Source of the DNA: Clostridiales bacterium | GTDB lineage: Bacteria > Bacillota > Clostridia > Christensenellales > Christensenellaceae | Length of the DNA: 6,437 bases | NCBI GenBank assembly: GCA_003343685.1 | Contig: QAKS01000069.1 | Coordinates: 1-6,437, forward strand | Direction of reading: 5' to 3' | Shown: piece by piece, positions 1-5,610 of the stretch | How positions within the stretch are numbered: position 1 is the first letter of the stretch | How the letters are laid out: each line of letters opens with the position of its first letter | Notes under the pieces: model-generated | Databases searched by the model: none | The model's input: the letters and a program-made list of their open reading frames with translations, nothing else | What the model was told of the DNA's origin: nothing | Translations under genes and position numbers: made by a program

Positions 1-6
1 CATAAT

Positions 7-46
7 AAAACCTGCCCTTTGCGAAAGATTCGAAGGGCGGTTTTTT
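7..46 (+). terminator. Intrinsic terminator of an upstream gene
   Basis: The 5' arm AAAACCTGCCCTT (7-19) pairs with AAGGGCGGTTTT (33-44), leaving one bulged T and a purine-rich loop, and it runs into a T tract (41-46). It would stop rightward transcription from a gene left of the window. The A run on its left side means it could also act leftward. In many Clostridia and Bacilli alaS lies upstream of ireB, but that gene is not visible here. Confidence 0.85.
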
Positions 47-61
47 AATTGTATAAATACA

Positions 62-90
62 TTGAAATGACATAGTAATTGGTATATAAT
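62..90 (+). promoter_or_regulatory. Sigma-A promoter of the ireB operon
   Basis: TTGAAA (62-67) and a perfect TATAAT (85-90) are separated by exactly 17 bp, with AT-rich sequence between the preceding terminator and the -35 box. Transcription should start near 97. This also argues against the ATG at 89, which lies inside the -10 box, as a translation start. The near-consensus boxes suggest strong housekeeping expression; no operator was seen. Confidence 0.9.
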
Positions 91-127
91 GTTTTTAACG
101 AGAAAGATAAAGGCAGGTTGTGAAATT

Positions 128-388
128 ATGGCATTGAGTAAAGACCGCACCACAACGTTTATTGTCAATAAAGACTTGGAAAATCCGGTCAGAGGGATAC
201 TGAAACTCTGCTGTGAGGCAATGGAGGAAAAAGGATATGACCCATTGAACCAGCTGGTGGGGTATATTATCTCAGGGGACCCTACGTATATCACGAGCCA
301 TAATGGCGCGAGAAAGCTGATTACCCGTCTGGACCGCGATGAGCTGCTGGAAGAAATTGTTGCTCAGTATCTGAGTGCGTTTGAATGA
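128..388 (+). CDS. ireB: IreB family regulatory phosphoprotein (DUF965)
   Basis: This 86-residue cytoplasmic protein matches the IreB/YrzL family (about 85-90 residues). In Enterococcus faecalis, IreB is a substrate of the PASTA-domain Ser/Thr kinase IreK and affects cephalosporin resistance; that role is transferred by family. The diagnostic core is residues 34-62 ([19 protein letters not shown], then YITSHNGAR), followed by an acidic helix that includes DELLEEIV. The frame stays open to an ATG at 89, but that codon overlaps the promoter -10 box. The ATG at 128 gives the family's usual length and has weak AGG-type ribosome binding sequence at 111-117. The N-terminus carries Ser4 and three consecutive threonines (8-10), plausible kinase targets. 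It is the first gene of a four-gene operon; ruvX follows after 21 nt. IreK and its phosphatase are not in the window. Confidence 0.93.
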   Translation: MALSKDRTTTFIVNKDLENPVRGILKLCCEAMEEKGYDPLNQLVGYIISGDPTYITSHNGARKLITRLDRDELLEEIVAQYLSAFE

Positions 389-396
389 CAAAGAGT

Positions 397-401
397 AGGA
401 G
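397..401 (+). promoter_or_regulatory. Ribosome binding site fixing the ruvX TTG start
   Basis: AGGAG at 397-401 lies 8 nt before the TTG at 410. The only nearby in-frame ATG (425) would be 23 nt away, too far for this site. No other AG-rich site lies between the two codons, so the non-AUG start is favoured. Confidence 0.75.
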
Positions 402-409
402 AGCAGCGA

Positions 410-829
410 TTGTATAAGAAAATTATGGGTTTGGACGTGGGCGACAAACGCATCGGCATTGCAATGTCCGATCCGTTGCGAATCACGGCGCAAGGAATTG
501 AGTCGTATACCCGAAAAACTCTCGCGGAGGATATAGCCCATATCGGAGGCATATTGCGGGAGAACGGCGGGGATACTATTGTATGCGGATTGCCCAAGAA
601 TATGAACGGTACGATTGGCCCGCAGGCGGAAAAAATTATGGTGTTTGCACATGAACTGGAACAAGGAATAGGGGCGGAGATTATTCTCTATGATGAGAGG
701 CTCACAACGGTTATAGCGGAAAAAGCGCTCATCGAGGCCGATGTCAGCAGAAAAAAAAGGCGGAAAGTGGTTGATATGCTGGCTGCGGTAACTATATTAC
801 AGGGATATTTGGATCAGAATAAATTTTGA
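410..829 (+). CDS. ruvX: RuvX/YqgF family putative pre-16S rRNA nuclease
   Basis: The 139-residue product is a typical full-length YqgF/RuvX protein with an RNase H-like fold. Family members are annotated as putative Holliday junction resolvases, and E. coli YqgF is implicated in 16S rRNA 5'-end maturation. Visible motifs are the first strand GLDVGDKRIG with Asp9, the loop GLPKNMNG (60-67), DERLTT (95-100), the basic segment DVSRKKRRK (111-119) and the C-terminal helix VDMLAAVTILQGYLD with Asp122. Asp9, Asp95/Glu96 and Asp122 are the likely acidic metal-binding positions. The start is TTG at 410, fixed by AGGAG at 397-401; starting at the ATG at 425 would remove only five residues. It lies between ireB and the DUF1292 gene, the order common in Firmicutes. 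Confidence 0.95.
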   Translation: MYKKIMGLDVGDKRIGIAMSDPLRITAQGIESYTRKTLAEDIAHIGGILRENGGDTIVCGLPKNMNGTIGPQAEKIMVFAHELEQGIGAEIILYDERLTTVIAEKALIEADVSRKKRRKVVDMLAAVTILQGYLDQNKF

Positions 830-842
830 AAGGCGGACTGAA

Positions 843-1133
843 ATGAGCGAAAGAGACATAACGGAAGAGAACATTATCGAAGCGACCGATCAGGACGGCA
901 ATCCCGTCAACTTTGAACACCTTTTGACATTTGAATACGGCGAGAATTTTTATGTGGCTATGCTGCCGGTGGAACTGCCTGACGACATGGAAGAAGGAGA
1001 GGTCCTCCTGATGAGACTGGAGGAGGACGGCGACAACGACGTGTTCCTGCCTATTGACACAGAGGAGGAGCTCGAGGGGGCGTGGAATGCGTTTTTGGAA
1101 ATGTATTATGAGGACGATGAGGACGAGGAGTAG
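843..1133 (+). CDS. DUF1292 domain protein, highly acidic
   Basis: This 96-residue cytoplasmic protein matches the DUF1292 family (YrzB in Bacillus subtilis), whose function is unknown. The family pattern is a start rich in Asp/Glu, a central beta-rich segment (roughly FEHLLTFEYGENFYVAMLPV, residues 24-43), a segment EVLLMRLEEDG, and a C-terminal stretch with EEELEGAWNAF. By hand count 34 of 96 residues are Asp or Glu, there are two Arg and there is no Lys, so the protein is strongly negative; the last seven residues are all acidic. AAAGGCGG at 829-836 sits 6 nt before the ATG and overlaps the ruvX stop. The gap to ruvX is only 13 nt and the next gene begins 9 nt downstream, so translation is probably coupled. 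The charge suggests a protein-binding or RNA-mimicking role, but this is a guess. Confidence 0.9.
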   Translation: MSERDITEENIIEATDQDGNPVNFEHLLTFEYGENFYVAMLPVELPDDMEEGEVLLMRLEEDGDNDVFLPIDTEEELEGAWNAFLEMYYEDDEDEE

Positions 1134-1142
1134 GACTGAAAG

Positions 1143-1829
1143 ATGATTTTTGATGCTGCACAACAGAATTTAGCACAGGGGGAAAGCATCTCCCGTTTTG
1201 TTGCAAAGACCTATATGCTGATGTTTATCGGGCTGCTGATTACGTTTGCTGTCGGCTTTACATTGATCTTTACCGGATTGGCTGCACAATTGTATATGGT
1301 GATGTTCCCGCTTTTGATTGCAGAGCTGATCGTAGTGGCAGTGTTGGCGGCAAAGCTCATGAAGCTGAGCCGGACGACGGCGACGGTGCTGTTTTATGTC
1401 TATGCAGTCATAAACGGCATCACGCTCAGTCCGTTGATGGCGATGTATGAAGTCACTTCCGTTATGATGGTGTTTGCGGTGACTGCAGTGTCCTACGGCA
1501 TTATGGCGGTGTATGGGTACAAGACAAAAAAGGATTTGACCGGCTGGGGAAGATACCTGATGTTTGCCTTGATTGGCCTGATTTTGATGACAGTGGTAGC
1601 GCTGCTGTTCAGACTGACAGGTCTCGACCTGATCATTTCGTATATTGGTCTGGCGATCTTCCTTGGGATTACTGCATACGACAATCAACGGCTGAAAGCC
1701 ATGTATGCGGCGTCCGCAGGAGATGCTGAAATCAGCGGAAAACTTTCCATATACGGTGCACTGCAGATGTATCTGGATTTTATCAATATTTTCCTGTATG
1801 TGCTGCGCATTATGGGAAAACAGAAATAA
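1143..1829 (+). CDS. Bax inhibitor-1/YccA family membrane protein
   Basis: This 228-residue integral membrane protein has seven hydrophobic helices, at about 22-46, 49-73, 81-103, 107-127, 137-157, 162-181 and 202-222. It belongs to the BI-1 (LFG/TMBIM) family, which includes B. subtilis YetJ, a pH-sensitive calcium leak channel. Family motifs are NGITLSP (91-97), TAYDNQRLK (177-185) and YLDFINIFLYVLRIMG (210-225). Asp180 and Asp212 match the aspartate pair that gates YetJ, so the proton-sensing dyad appears intact. The start is the ATG at 1143, with AGGA at 1132-1135 overlapping the previous stop; GAGGAG at 1125-1130 may also help. It ends the ireB operon and is followed 14 nt later by a terminator. 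Calcium or ion leak is inferred from the family. Confidence 0.93.
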   Translation: MIFDAAQQNLAQGESISRFVAKTYMLMFIGLLITFAVGFTLIFTGLAAQLYMVMFPLLIAELIVVAVLAAKLMKLSRTTATVLFYVYAVINGITLSPLMAMYEVTSVMMVFAVTAVSYGIMAVYGYKTKKDLTGWGRYLMFALIGLILMTVVALLFRLTGLDLIISYIGLAIFLGITAYDNQRLKAMYAASAGDAEISGKLSIYGALQMYLDFINIFLYVLRIMGKQK

Positions 1830-1843
1830 TGCGGACAAAGCGC

Positions 1844-1879
1844 AAAGCGCCCGGGCATTGATGTCCGGGGCGCTTTTTT
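1844..1879 (+). terminator. Intrinsic terminator of the ireB operon
   Basis: AAAGCGCCCGG (1844-1854) pairs with CCGGGGCGCTTT (1865-1876), with one extra base on the 3' side; a few further pairs reach into the CATTGATG region. The stem is GC-rich and ends in six Ts (1874-1879). It lies 14 nt after the stop of the BI-1 family gene. Confidence 0.92.
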
Positions 1880-1900
1880 ATGTATGGATGGCAGGGTTTG

Positions 1901-1927
1901 GGCAGAAAAACGTCGTTCTGTCTTTTT
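1901..1927 (+). terminator. Possible second, weaker terminator
   Basis: GGCAGAA (1901-1907) pairs with TTCTGTC (1916-1922), with one G-U pair and an 8-nt loop, followed directly by five Ts (1923-1927). This looks like a back-up terminator behind the strong hairpin at 1844-1879. The stem is only 7 bp, so it may not be functional. Confidence 0.5.
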
Positions 1928-1947
1928 GTTGACCGCTGTATGGCAGA

Positions 1948-1957
1948 GAAACGTTTC
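1948..1957. repeat. 10-bp perfect palindrome upstream of the rpsB promoter
   Basis: GAAACGTTTC is a perfect palindrome 27 bp upstream of the rpsB -35 box. A second, longer-range inverted pair, TGTTGA (1927-1932) and TCAACA (1956-1961), overlaps it. It could be an operator or chance; no regulator family can be assigned from the sequence. Confidence 0.3.
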
Positions 1958-1984
1958 AACAGGCGAAAAAACTGATAAAAAAGG

Positions 1985-2013
1985 TTGCCTGTCATAAGAA
2001 CTTGTGATATAAT
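1985..2013 (+). promoter_or_regulatory. Extended -10 sigma-A promoter of rpsB-tsf
   Basis: TTGCCT (1985-1990) and TATAAT (2008-2013) are separated by 17 bp, and TG at 2005-2006 gives a perfect extended -10 element (TGATATAAT). An A-rich stretch (1966-1982) just upstream of the -35 box may act as an UP element. Transcription should start around 2020, leaving a leader of about 100 nt before rpsB. Such strength fits a ribosomal protein operon. Confidence 0.88.
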
Positions 2014-2019
2014 CAATCA

Positions 2020-2120
2020 GAAAACGCACTTTGGCGTAGTTGTTTGTGTGTGCCATTTTATGGTGACAGGCTGCGGTGACCGCCGAAGGTGGAATAACAA
2101 ATTTTAAGGAGGACATGAAT
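2020..2120 (+). promoter_or_regulatory. rpsB 5' leader with alternative hairpins
   Basis: Several short helices can form, and some exclude each other. TGGCGTA (2032-2038) can pair with TGTGCCA (2049-2055), competing with CCAT/ATGG (2053-2063). GCGG/CCGC (2073-2083) competes with CCGCC/GGTGG (2080-2092). The last helix ends 13 nt before the rpsB ribosome binding site. Ribosomal protein operons are often controlled by their own products through such leaders, and S2 does so in E. coli. I do not recognise a named leader family here, so the regulatory role is inferred. Confidence 0.35.
2106..2112 (+). promoter_or_regulatory. Ribosome binding site fixing the rpsB start
   Basis: AAGGAGG at 2106-2112 lies 8 nt before the ATG at 2121 but only 2 nt before the in-frame ATG at 2115. 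It lies downstream of the in-frame GTG at 2076, which rules that codon out. The 2121 start is therefore preferred. Confidence 0.88.
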
Positions 2121-2909
2121 ATGTCAGTTATTTCTATGAAACAGCTTTTGGAAGCTGGCGTCCATTTTGGACACCAGACGCGCAGATGGAACCCCAAGAT
2201 GAAGCGCTTTATTTTTACAGAGCGCAACGGCATCTATATTATTGATCTGCAAAAGACAGTTAAGAAAGTTGAAGAGGCATACTTCTTTGTAAGAGACGTT
2301 GCCGAGGCCGGCAAGTCCGTCCTGTTTGTAGGTACGAAGAAGCAAGCGCAGGAGTCGATTGAGACAGAGGCGCAGCGGTGCGGTCAGTTTTTCGTTTCAA
2401 ATAGATGGCTGGGCGGTATGCTGACCAACTTTAAAACGATAAAATCCAGAATTGCAAGGCTCAACGAGATCGAGCGGATGGAGGAGTCCGGCGACATTGA
2501 GCTTCTGCCCAAAAAGGAAGTCATCAAACTGATGCACGAGAAGGAGAAGCTCTCCAAGAACCTTGGCGGAATCAGAGAGATGAAGGATATGCCCGGTGCG
2601 CTGTTCGTTGTGGATCCCAAGAAAGAGCATATTGCCGTTCAGGAAGCGCACGCGCTCGGAATTCCTGTGGTGGGTATTGTGGACACCAACTGTGATCCCG
2701 ACGAGATTGACTACCCGATTCCCGGAAACGACGACGCTATCCGTGCGGTCAAGCTGATTGCCGCAAAGATGGCTGACGCTGTGCTGGAGGGCAAGCAGGG
2801 AGAGCAGATGGCTGACGAGGCTCCTGTAAAAGACGAGGAGGCGGCAGCGATCGAAGATATAGCGGAAGAAGTAACGCAGGAGATTGCTGCTGCGACAGAC
2901 GCTGAGTAA
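2121..2909 (+). CDS. rpsB: 30S ribosomal protein S2
   Basis: This 262-residue S2 protein of the small ribosomal subunit binds late in assembly near the head-platform junction and helps hold S1-like factors where these exist. It is clear from the N-terminal block [20 protein letters not shown], the following [17 protein letters not shown] (71-77), [10 protein letters not shown] (94-103), [19 protein letters not shown] (148-166) and [14 protein letters not shown] (184-197). The conserved core ends near residue 226. It is followed by an Ala/Glu/Asp-rich tail of about 36 residues, longer than in B. subtilis S2 and probably disordered. The ATG at 2121 gives the classical N-terminus and the best ribosome binding site spacing. 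It is the first gene of an operon with tsf, which starts 32 nt after its stop. Confidence 0.98.
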   Translation: MSVISMKQLLEAGVHFGHQTRRWNPKMKRFIFTERNGIYIIDLQKTVKKVEEAYFFVRDVAEAGKSVLFVGTKKQAQESIETEAQRCGQFFVSNRWLGGMLTNFKTIKSRIARLNEIERMEESGDIELLPKKEVIKLMHEKEKLSKNLGGIREMKDMPGALFVVDPKKEHIAVQEAHALGIPVVGIVDTNCDPDEIDYPIPGNDDAIRAVKLIAAKMADAVLEGKQGEQMADEAPVKDEEAAAIEDIAEEVTQEIAAATDAE

Positions 2910-2941
2910 TTTGAGACAGAAAACGGAGGATCAATAGAATT

Positions 2942-3883
2942 ATGGCAAATATAACTGCATCAATGGTCAAGGAGCTGAGGGAGCTCAGCGGCTGCGGTAT
3001 GATGGACTGCAAAAACGTGCTTGTCGAGGCTGACGGCGATATGGAGAAGGCGGCAGAGCTGCTCCGCGAAAAGGGATTGGCAAAGGCTGTCAAGAAGTCC
3101 GGCCGTATTGCTGCTGAGGGTATGGTACAGGCATACGTAACAGACGATGCGAAGGAAGCCGTTCTGGCGGAAATCAACTGTGAGACAGACTTCGTAGCAA
3201 AGACCCCTGCTTTCGGCGAGTTTGTAATGGAATTTGCAAAACACGTTCAGGGAGCTGACGCCGAGCTGGATCTGGACGGCGTTCTTGCGTTGCCCTACGG
3301 CGGCGGCACGTTTAAAGATGAGATTACATCTAAGGTTGCCAGCATCGGTGAGAACATCACGGCGAGACGCTTTGCACGGCTGAAGGTAAAGACAGAGGGT
3401 ATTGTTGAGGCATATATCCATCTGGGCGGAAAGATCGGCGTTATTATTGAGTTGGCCTGTGAGAAGGCAGAGACAGCCGGGGCGCCTGAGTTTAAGACGC
3501 TGGCGCGCGACATTGCCATGCATATTGCGGCTACAAACCCGATGTATCTGGCAGTTGCAGATATTGATCAGGAAGTGTTGGACAAAGAAGCTAAGATATA
3601 TCGTGCGCAGGCATTAGAAGAAGGCAAGCCCGAGAATATTGTAGAGAAGATGGTAACGGGACGCATTAAAAAGTATGAGAAGGAAATCTGCCTGCTTGAG
3701 CAGCCCTTCGTAAAGGATCCCGACATGACGATCACGCAGTTGTTGGCAGCGAAAGGCAAGGAACTGGGTGATAAGGTTGATGTTGGAGGTTTTGTCCGTT
3801 ACGAGATGGGTGAAGGCCTGCAGAAGAGAGAGGACGATTTTGAGGCCGAAGTGAAGGCACAGATGGAAGCTGCCAAGAAATAA
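2942..3883 (+). CDS. tsf: Translation elongation factor Ts
   Basis: This 313-residue EF-Ts is the guanine nucleotide exchange factor that releases GDP from EF-Tu. The N-terminal UBA-like domain spans about residues 3-50, with the signature [17 protein letters not shown] (17-33) and LREKGLAKA. The core contains TDFV (82-85), whose Asp-Phe pair inserts near the EF-Tu magnesium site in the E. coli complex. A second core subdomain includes [10 protein letters not shown] (194-203), and the C-terminal module ends with [11 protein letters not shown] (290-300) and a charged helix, the usual clostridial ending. The length is close to E. coli EF-Ts and slightly longer than B. subtilis. GGAGGA at 2925-2930 lies 11 nt before the ATG. 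It is co-transcribed with rpsB, and a strong terminator follows 9 nt after its stop. Confidence 0.98.
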   Translation: MANITASMVKELRELSGCGMMDCKNVLVEADGDMEKAAELLREKGLAKAVKKSGRIAAEGMVQAYVTDDAKEAVLAEINCETDFVAKTPAFGEFVMEFAKHVQGADAELDLDGVLALPYGGGTFKDEITSKVASIGENITARRFARLKVKTEGIVEAYIHLGGKIGVIIELACEKAETAGAPEFKTLARDIAMHIAATNPMYLAVADIDQEVLDKEAKIYRAQALEEGKPENIVEKMVTGRIKKYEKEICLLEQPFVKDPDMTITQLLAAKGKELGDKVDVGGFVRYEMGEGLQKREDDFEAEVKAQMEAAKK

Positions 3884-3892
3884 GTATTTTGT

Positions 3893-3931
3893 GAATAAGA
3901 GAGCACAGGTGTGTTCTCTTATTCTTTTTTT
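3893..3931 (+). terminator. Strong intrinsic terminator between tsf and pyrH
   Basis: GAATAAGAGAGCACA (3893-3907) pairs along its full 15 nt with TGTGTTCTCTTATTC (3910-3924), including one G-U pair. Seven Ts follow (3925-3931). Only GG separates the arms, so the real loop is about four to six bases. It should end most rpsB-tsf transcripts. Because pyrH starts 13 nt later, it may instead act as a partial terminator that sets pyrH expression. Confidence 0.92.
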
Positions 3932-3944
3932 ATAGGGGGAAATT

Positions 3945-4646
3945 ATGGAGCCGAAATATAAGCGCGTTATCTTGAAAATCAGTGGCGAAGCATTGTCCAG
4001 CAAGGACAACAATATTGATTTCGGAATTGTACAGCATGTGGCAAAGCAGATAGGCAGCATTCACGAGATGGGTGTGGATGTCGGCGTAATCGTCGGCGGA
4101 GGAAACATTTGGCGGGGCCGGCACGGAGCCGGAATGGACAGAACGACAGCTGACCATATGGGAATGCTTGCTACAGTAATTAACGCATTGGCGCTGCAAA
4201 ACGGCTTGGAGGATATCGGCATCGAAGCGCGGCTGCAAACAGCAATTGAAATGCGGCAGATTGCCGAGCCCTATATACGCCGCAGGGCAATGAGGCATAT
4301 GGAGAAGAGGCGCGTCGTCATTTTTGCCTGCGGAACTGGGAATCCTTATTTCACAACAGATACGGCAACGGCGCTTCGGGCGGCAGAGATGGAGGCAGAG
4401 CTTATCCTTCTGGCAAAAAATGTGGACGGTGTGTATGACAAGGATCCCAAAAAGCATCCCGATGCCGTTAAATTTGACGAAATAGCGTATCTTGATGTAA
4501 TATCAAAAGGGCTGCAGGCAATGGATACCACTTCGGTAACGCTTTGCATGGAGAACGATATACCGATACTTGCTTTTGGACTGAACGACGATAACAGCAT
4601 TATACGTGCTGTATGCGGGGAGAAAATAGGGACGATAATCAGATAG
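3945..4646 (+). CDS. pyrH: UMP kinase
   Basis: This 233-residue enzyme of the amino acid kinase fold phosphorylates UMP to UDP with ATP in pyrimidine nucleotide synthesis; bacterial PyrH is a hexamer, generally activated by GTP and inhibited by UTP. Visible motifs are KISGEAL (11-17), VGGGNIWRG (50-58) for phosphate and nucleotide binding, [16 protein letters not shown] (70-85), [12 protein letters not shown] (130-141) contacting UMP, and [12 protein letters not shown] (157-168) in the ATP region. The length is usual for the family (about 235-245) and no key motif is missing. The start ATG at 3945 has AGGGGG at 3934-3939, only 5 nt away. No promoter was found between the tsf terminator and the start, so expression probably depends on read-through. 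In Bacilli and Clostridia frr usually follows; here a regulator does. Confidence 0.98.
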   Translation: MEPKYKRVILKISGEALSSKDNNIDFGIVQHVAKQIGSIHEMGVDVGVIVGGGNIWRGRHGAGMDRTTADHMGMLATVINALALQNGLEDIGIEARLQTAIEMRQIAEPYIRRRAMRHMEKRRVVIFACGTGNPYFTTDTATALRAAEMEAELILLAKNVDGVYDKDPKKHPDAVKFDEIAYLDVISKGLQAMDTTSVTLCMENDIPILAFGLNDDNSIIRAVCGEKIGTIIR

Positions 4647-4652
4647 AAAGGA
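4647..4652 (+). promoter_or_regulatory. Ribosome binding site fixing the regulator's GTG start
   Basis: AAAGGA at 4647-4652 begins directly after the pyrH stop and lies 8 nt before the GTG at 4661. The in-frame upstream ATG at 4613 lies inside pyrH and would add 16 residues that do not fit a LysR N-terminus. Confidence 0.8.
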
Positions 4653-4660
4653 ATACCGCT

Positions 4661-5596
4661 GTGAATATACAACATTTGATTTATGCTGTAGAAGTCGAAA
4701 AGATGCACTCTATAAGTAAAGCAGCGGAAAGTCTGTATATGGGGCAGCCAAACCTCAGCAGGGCGATTAAGGAACTGGAGGAATCTATAGGAATTACCTT
4801 ATTTAACCGCACGCCCCATGGGGTGACGTCGACAACAGAGGGCGCGGAATTTCTGAAGTACGCGAAAAGCATTGTCGATCAGGTGACGGAAATAGAATCG
4901 ATTTACAGCGGTGAGCGAAAGGAAAAGGCGACGTTCACCATATCGGTTCCGCGGGCAAGCTATATTGCACAGACATTTACGGATTTTGTAAAAAACGTCG
5001 ACGTCAGCCAATCGTTTGAATTTAATTATAAAGAAACAAACGCAATGCGGACGATAAAAAATGTGGATGACGGATCTTTTTCACTTGGCATCATTCGCTT
5101 TCAGCAAAACTTCGAGGCATATTTTACTGCGATGATGGAGGAAAAATCCATGTCGCACAGGGAGCTGGGAAGCTTTTCTTATCTGGTACTCATGTCGGAA
5201 AGACACCCGTTGGCTCAAAAAGAGAGAATTGTTCTTGACGATCTGTCAAAATATATAGAGCTTTCGCATGGAGATCCATATGTGCCGTACCTGCCGTTTT
5301 CTGACGTAAAAAAAGCGGAGGATGACGCACAGCTGGACAAACGCATTTATGTTTATGAGAGAGGGAGCCAGTTCGACCTGCTGAGCGAGGTCTGTTCGAC
5401 GTTTATGTGGGTTTCGCCGATACCGGATGTTATGCTGAAACGGCATGGACTGGTGCAGAGAAAGTGTGAGGATGCCACGCGAGTCTACAAGGACATCTTG
5501 ATTTTTAAGGAAAAACACAAATTTACGGAGCTGGAAAACGAGTTTCTGGATGAACTGAAGAAGTGCCGGAAGGAAGTGTTCAGCGAAGTGAACTGA
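4661..5596 (+). CDS. LysR family transcriptional regulator
   Basis: This 311-residue protein has the standard LysR layout. The N-terminal winged helix-turn-helix covers about residues 1-60, with MHSISKAAESLYMGQPNLSR (15-34) as the DNA-reading helices and IKELEESIGITLFNR (36-50) as the family signature, followed by a linker helix to about residue 84. The substrate-binding-like effector domain (about 92-285) is much less conserved, and no ligand can be proposed. A charged helix closes the protein (about 287-305). The GTG start at 4661 has AAAGGA 8 nt upstream; starting at the ATG at 4613 would overlap pyrH by 34 nt. Only 14 nt separate it from pyrH and 14 nt from the next gene. LysR regulators are usually transcribed away from their targets, so this same-strand placement before a hydrogenase-like gene is less usual. 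It may control that gene, but this is inferred from position. Confidence 0.93.
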   Translation: MNIQHLIYAVEVEKMHSISKAAESLYMGQPNLSRAIKELEESIGITLFNRTPHGVTSTTEGAEFLKYAKSIVDQVTEIESIYSGERKEKATFTISVPRASYIAQTFTDFVKNVDVSQSFEFNYKETNAMRTIKNVDDGSFSLGIIRFQQNFEAYFTAMMEEKSMSHRELGSFSYLVLMSERHPLAQKERIVLDDLSKYIELSHGDPYVPYLPFSDVKKAEDDAQLDKRIYVYERGSQFDLLSEVCSTFMWVSPIPDVMLKRHGLVQRKCEDATRVYKDILIFKEKHKFTELENEFLDELKKCRKEVFSEVN

Positions 5597-5610
5597 AACG
5601 GGGAGGAAAA

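Noticed and set aside
89..127. Upstream extension of ireB to the ATG at 89 (13 extra residues)
   Set aside because: The ATG overlaps the -10 box of the promoter at 62-90, so it would precede the transcription start, and the family is about 85-90 residues long.
1170..1838. Long minus-strand reading frame opposite the BI-1 family gene
   Set aside because: Its product is His/Gln/Cys-rich with no recognisable domain, as expected for the antisense of a hydrophobic membrane protein gene.
2076..2120. GTG start at 2076 adding 15 residues to S2
   Set aside because: The consensus ribosome binding site and the classical S2 N-terminus both point to the ATG at 2121; the extension lies in the structured leader.
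1685..2233. Minus-strand reading frame spanning the BI-1 gene end, the intergenic region and the rpsB start
   Set aside because: It crosses terminators and the rpsB promoter, its product shows no domain, and both ends lie opposite real genes.
2960..3523. Minus-strand reading frame of 187 codons opposite tsf
   Set aside because: It lies fully opposite a certain gene, has no ribosome binding site evidence and shows no recognisable protein family.
4576..4606. Possible promoter for the LysR gene inside pyrH (TTGGAC, 18 bp, TTATAC)
   Set aside because: Both boxes are imperfect and within coding sequence; the match is too weak to report as a feature, although an internal promoter cannot be excluded.
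4613..4660. ATG at 4613 as the start of the LysR regulator
   Set aside because: It lies inside the pyrH 3' end, lacks a ribosome binding site and adds residues not seen in LysR proteins; the GTG at 4661 is well placed.
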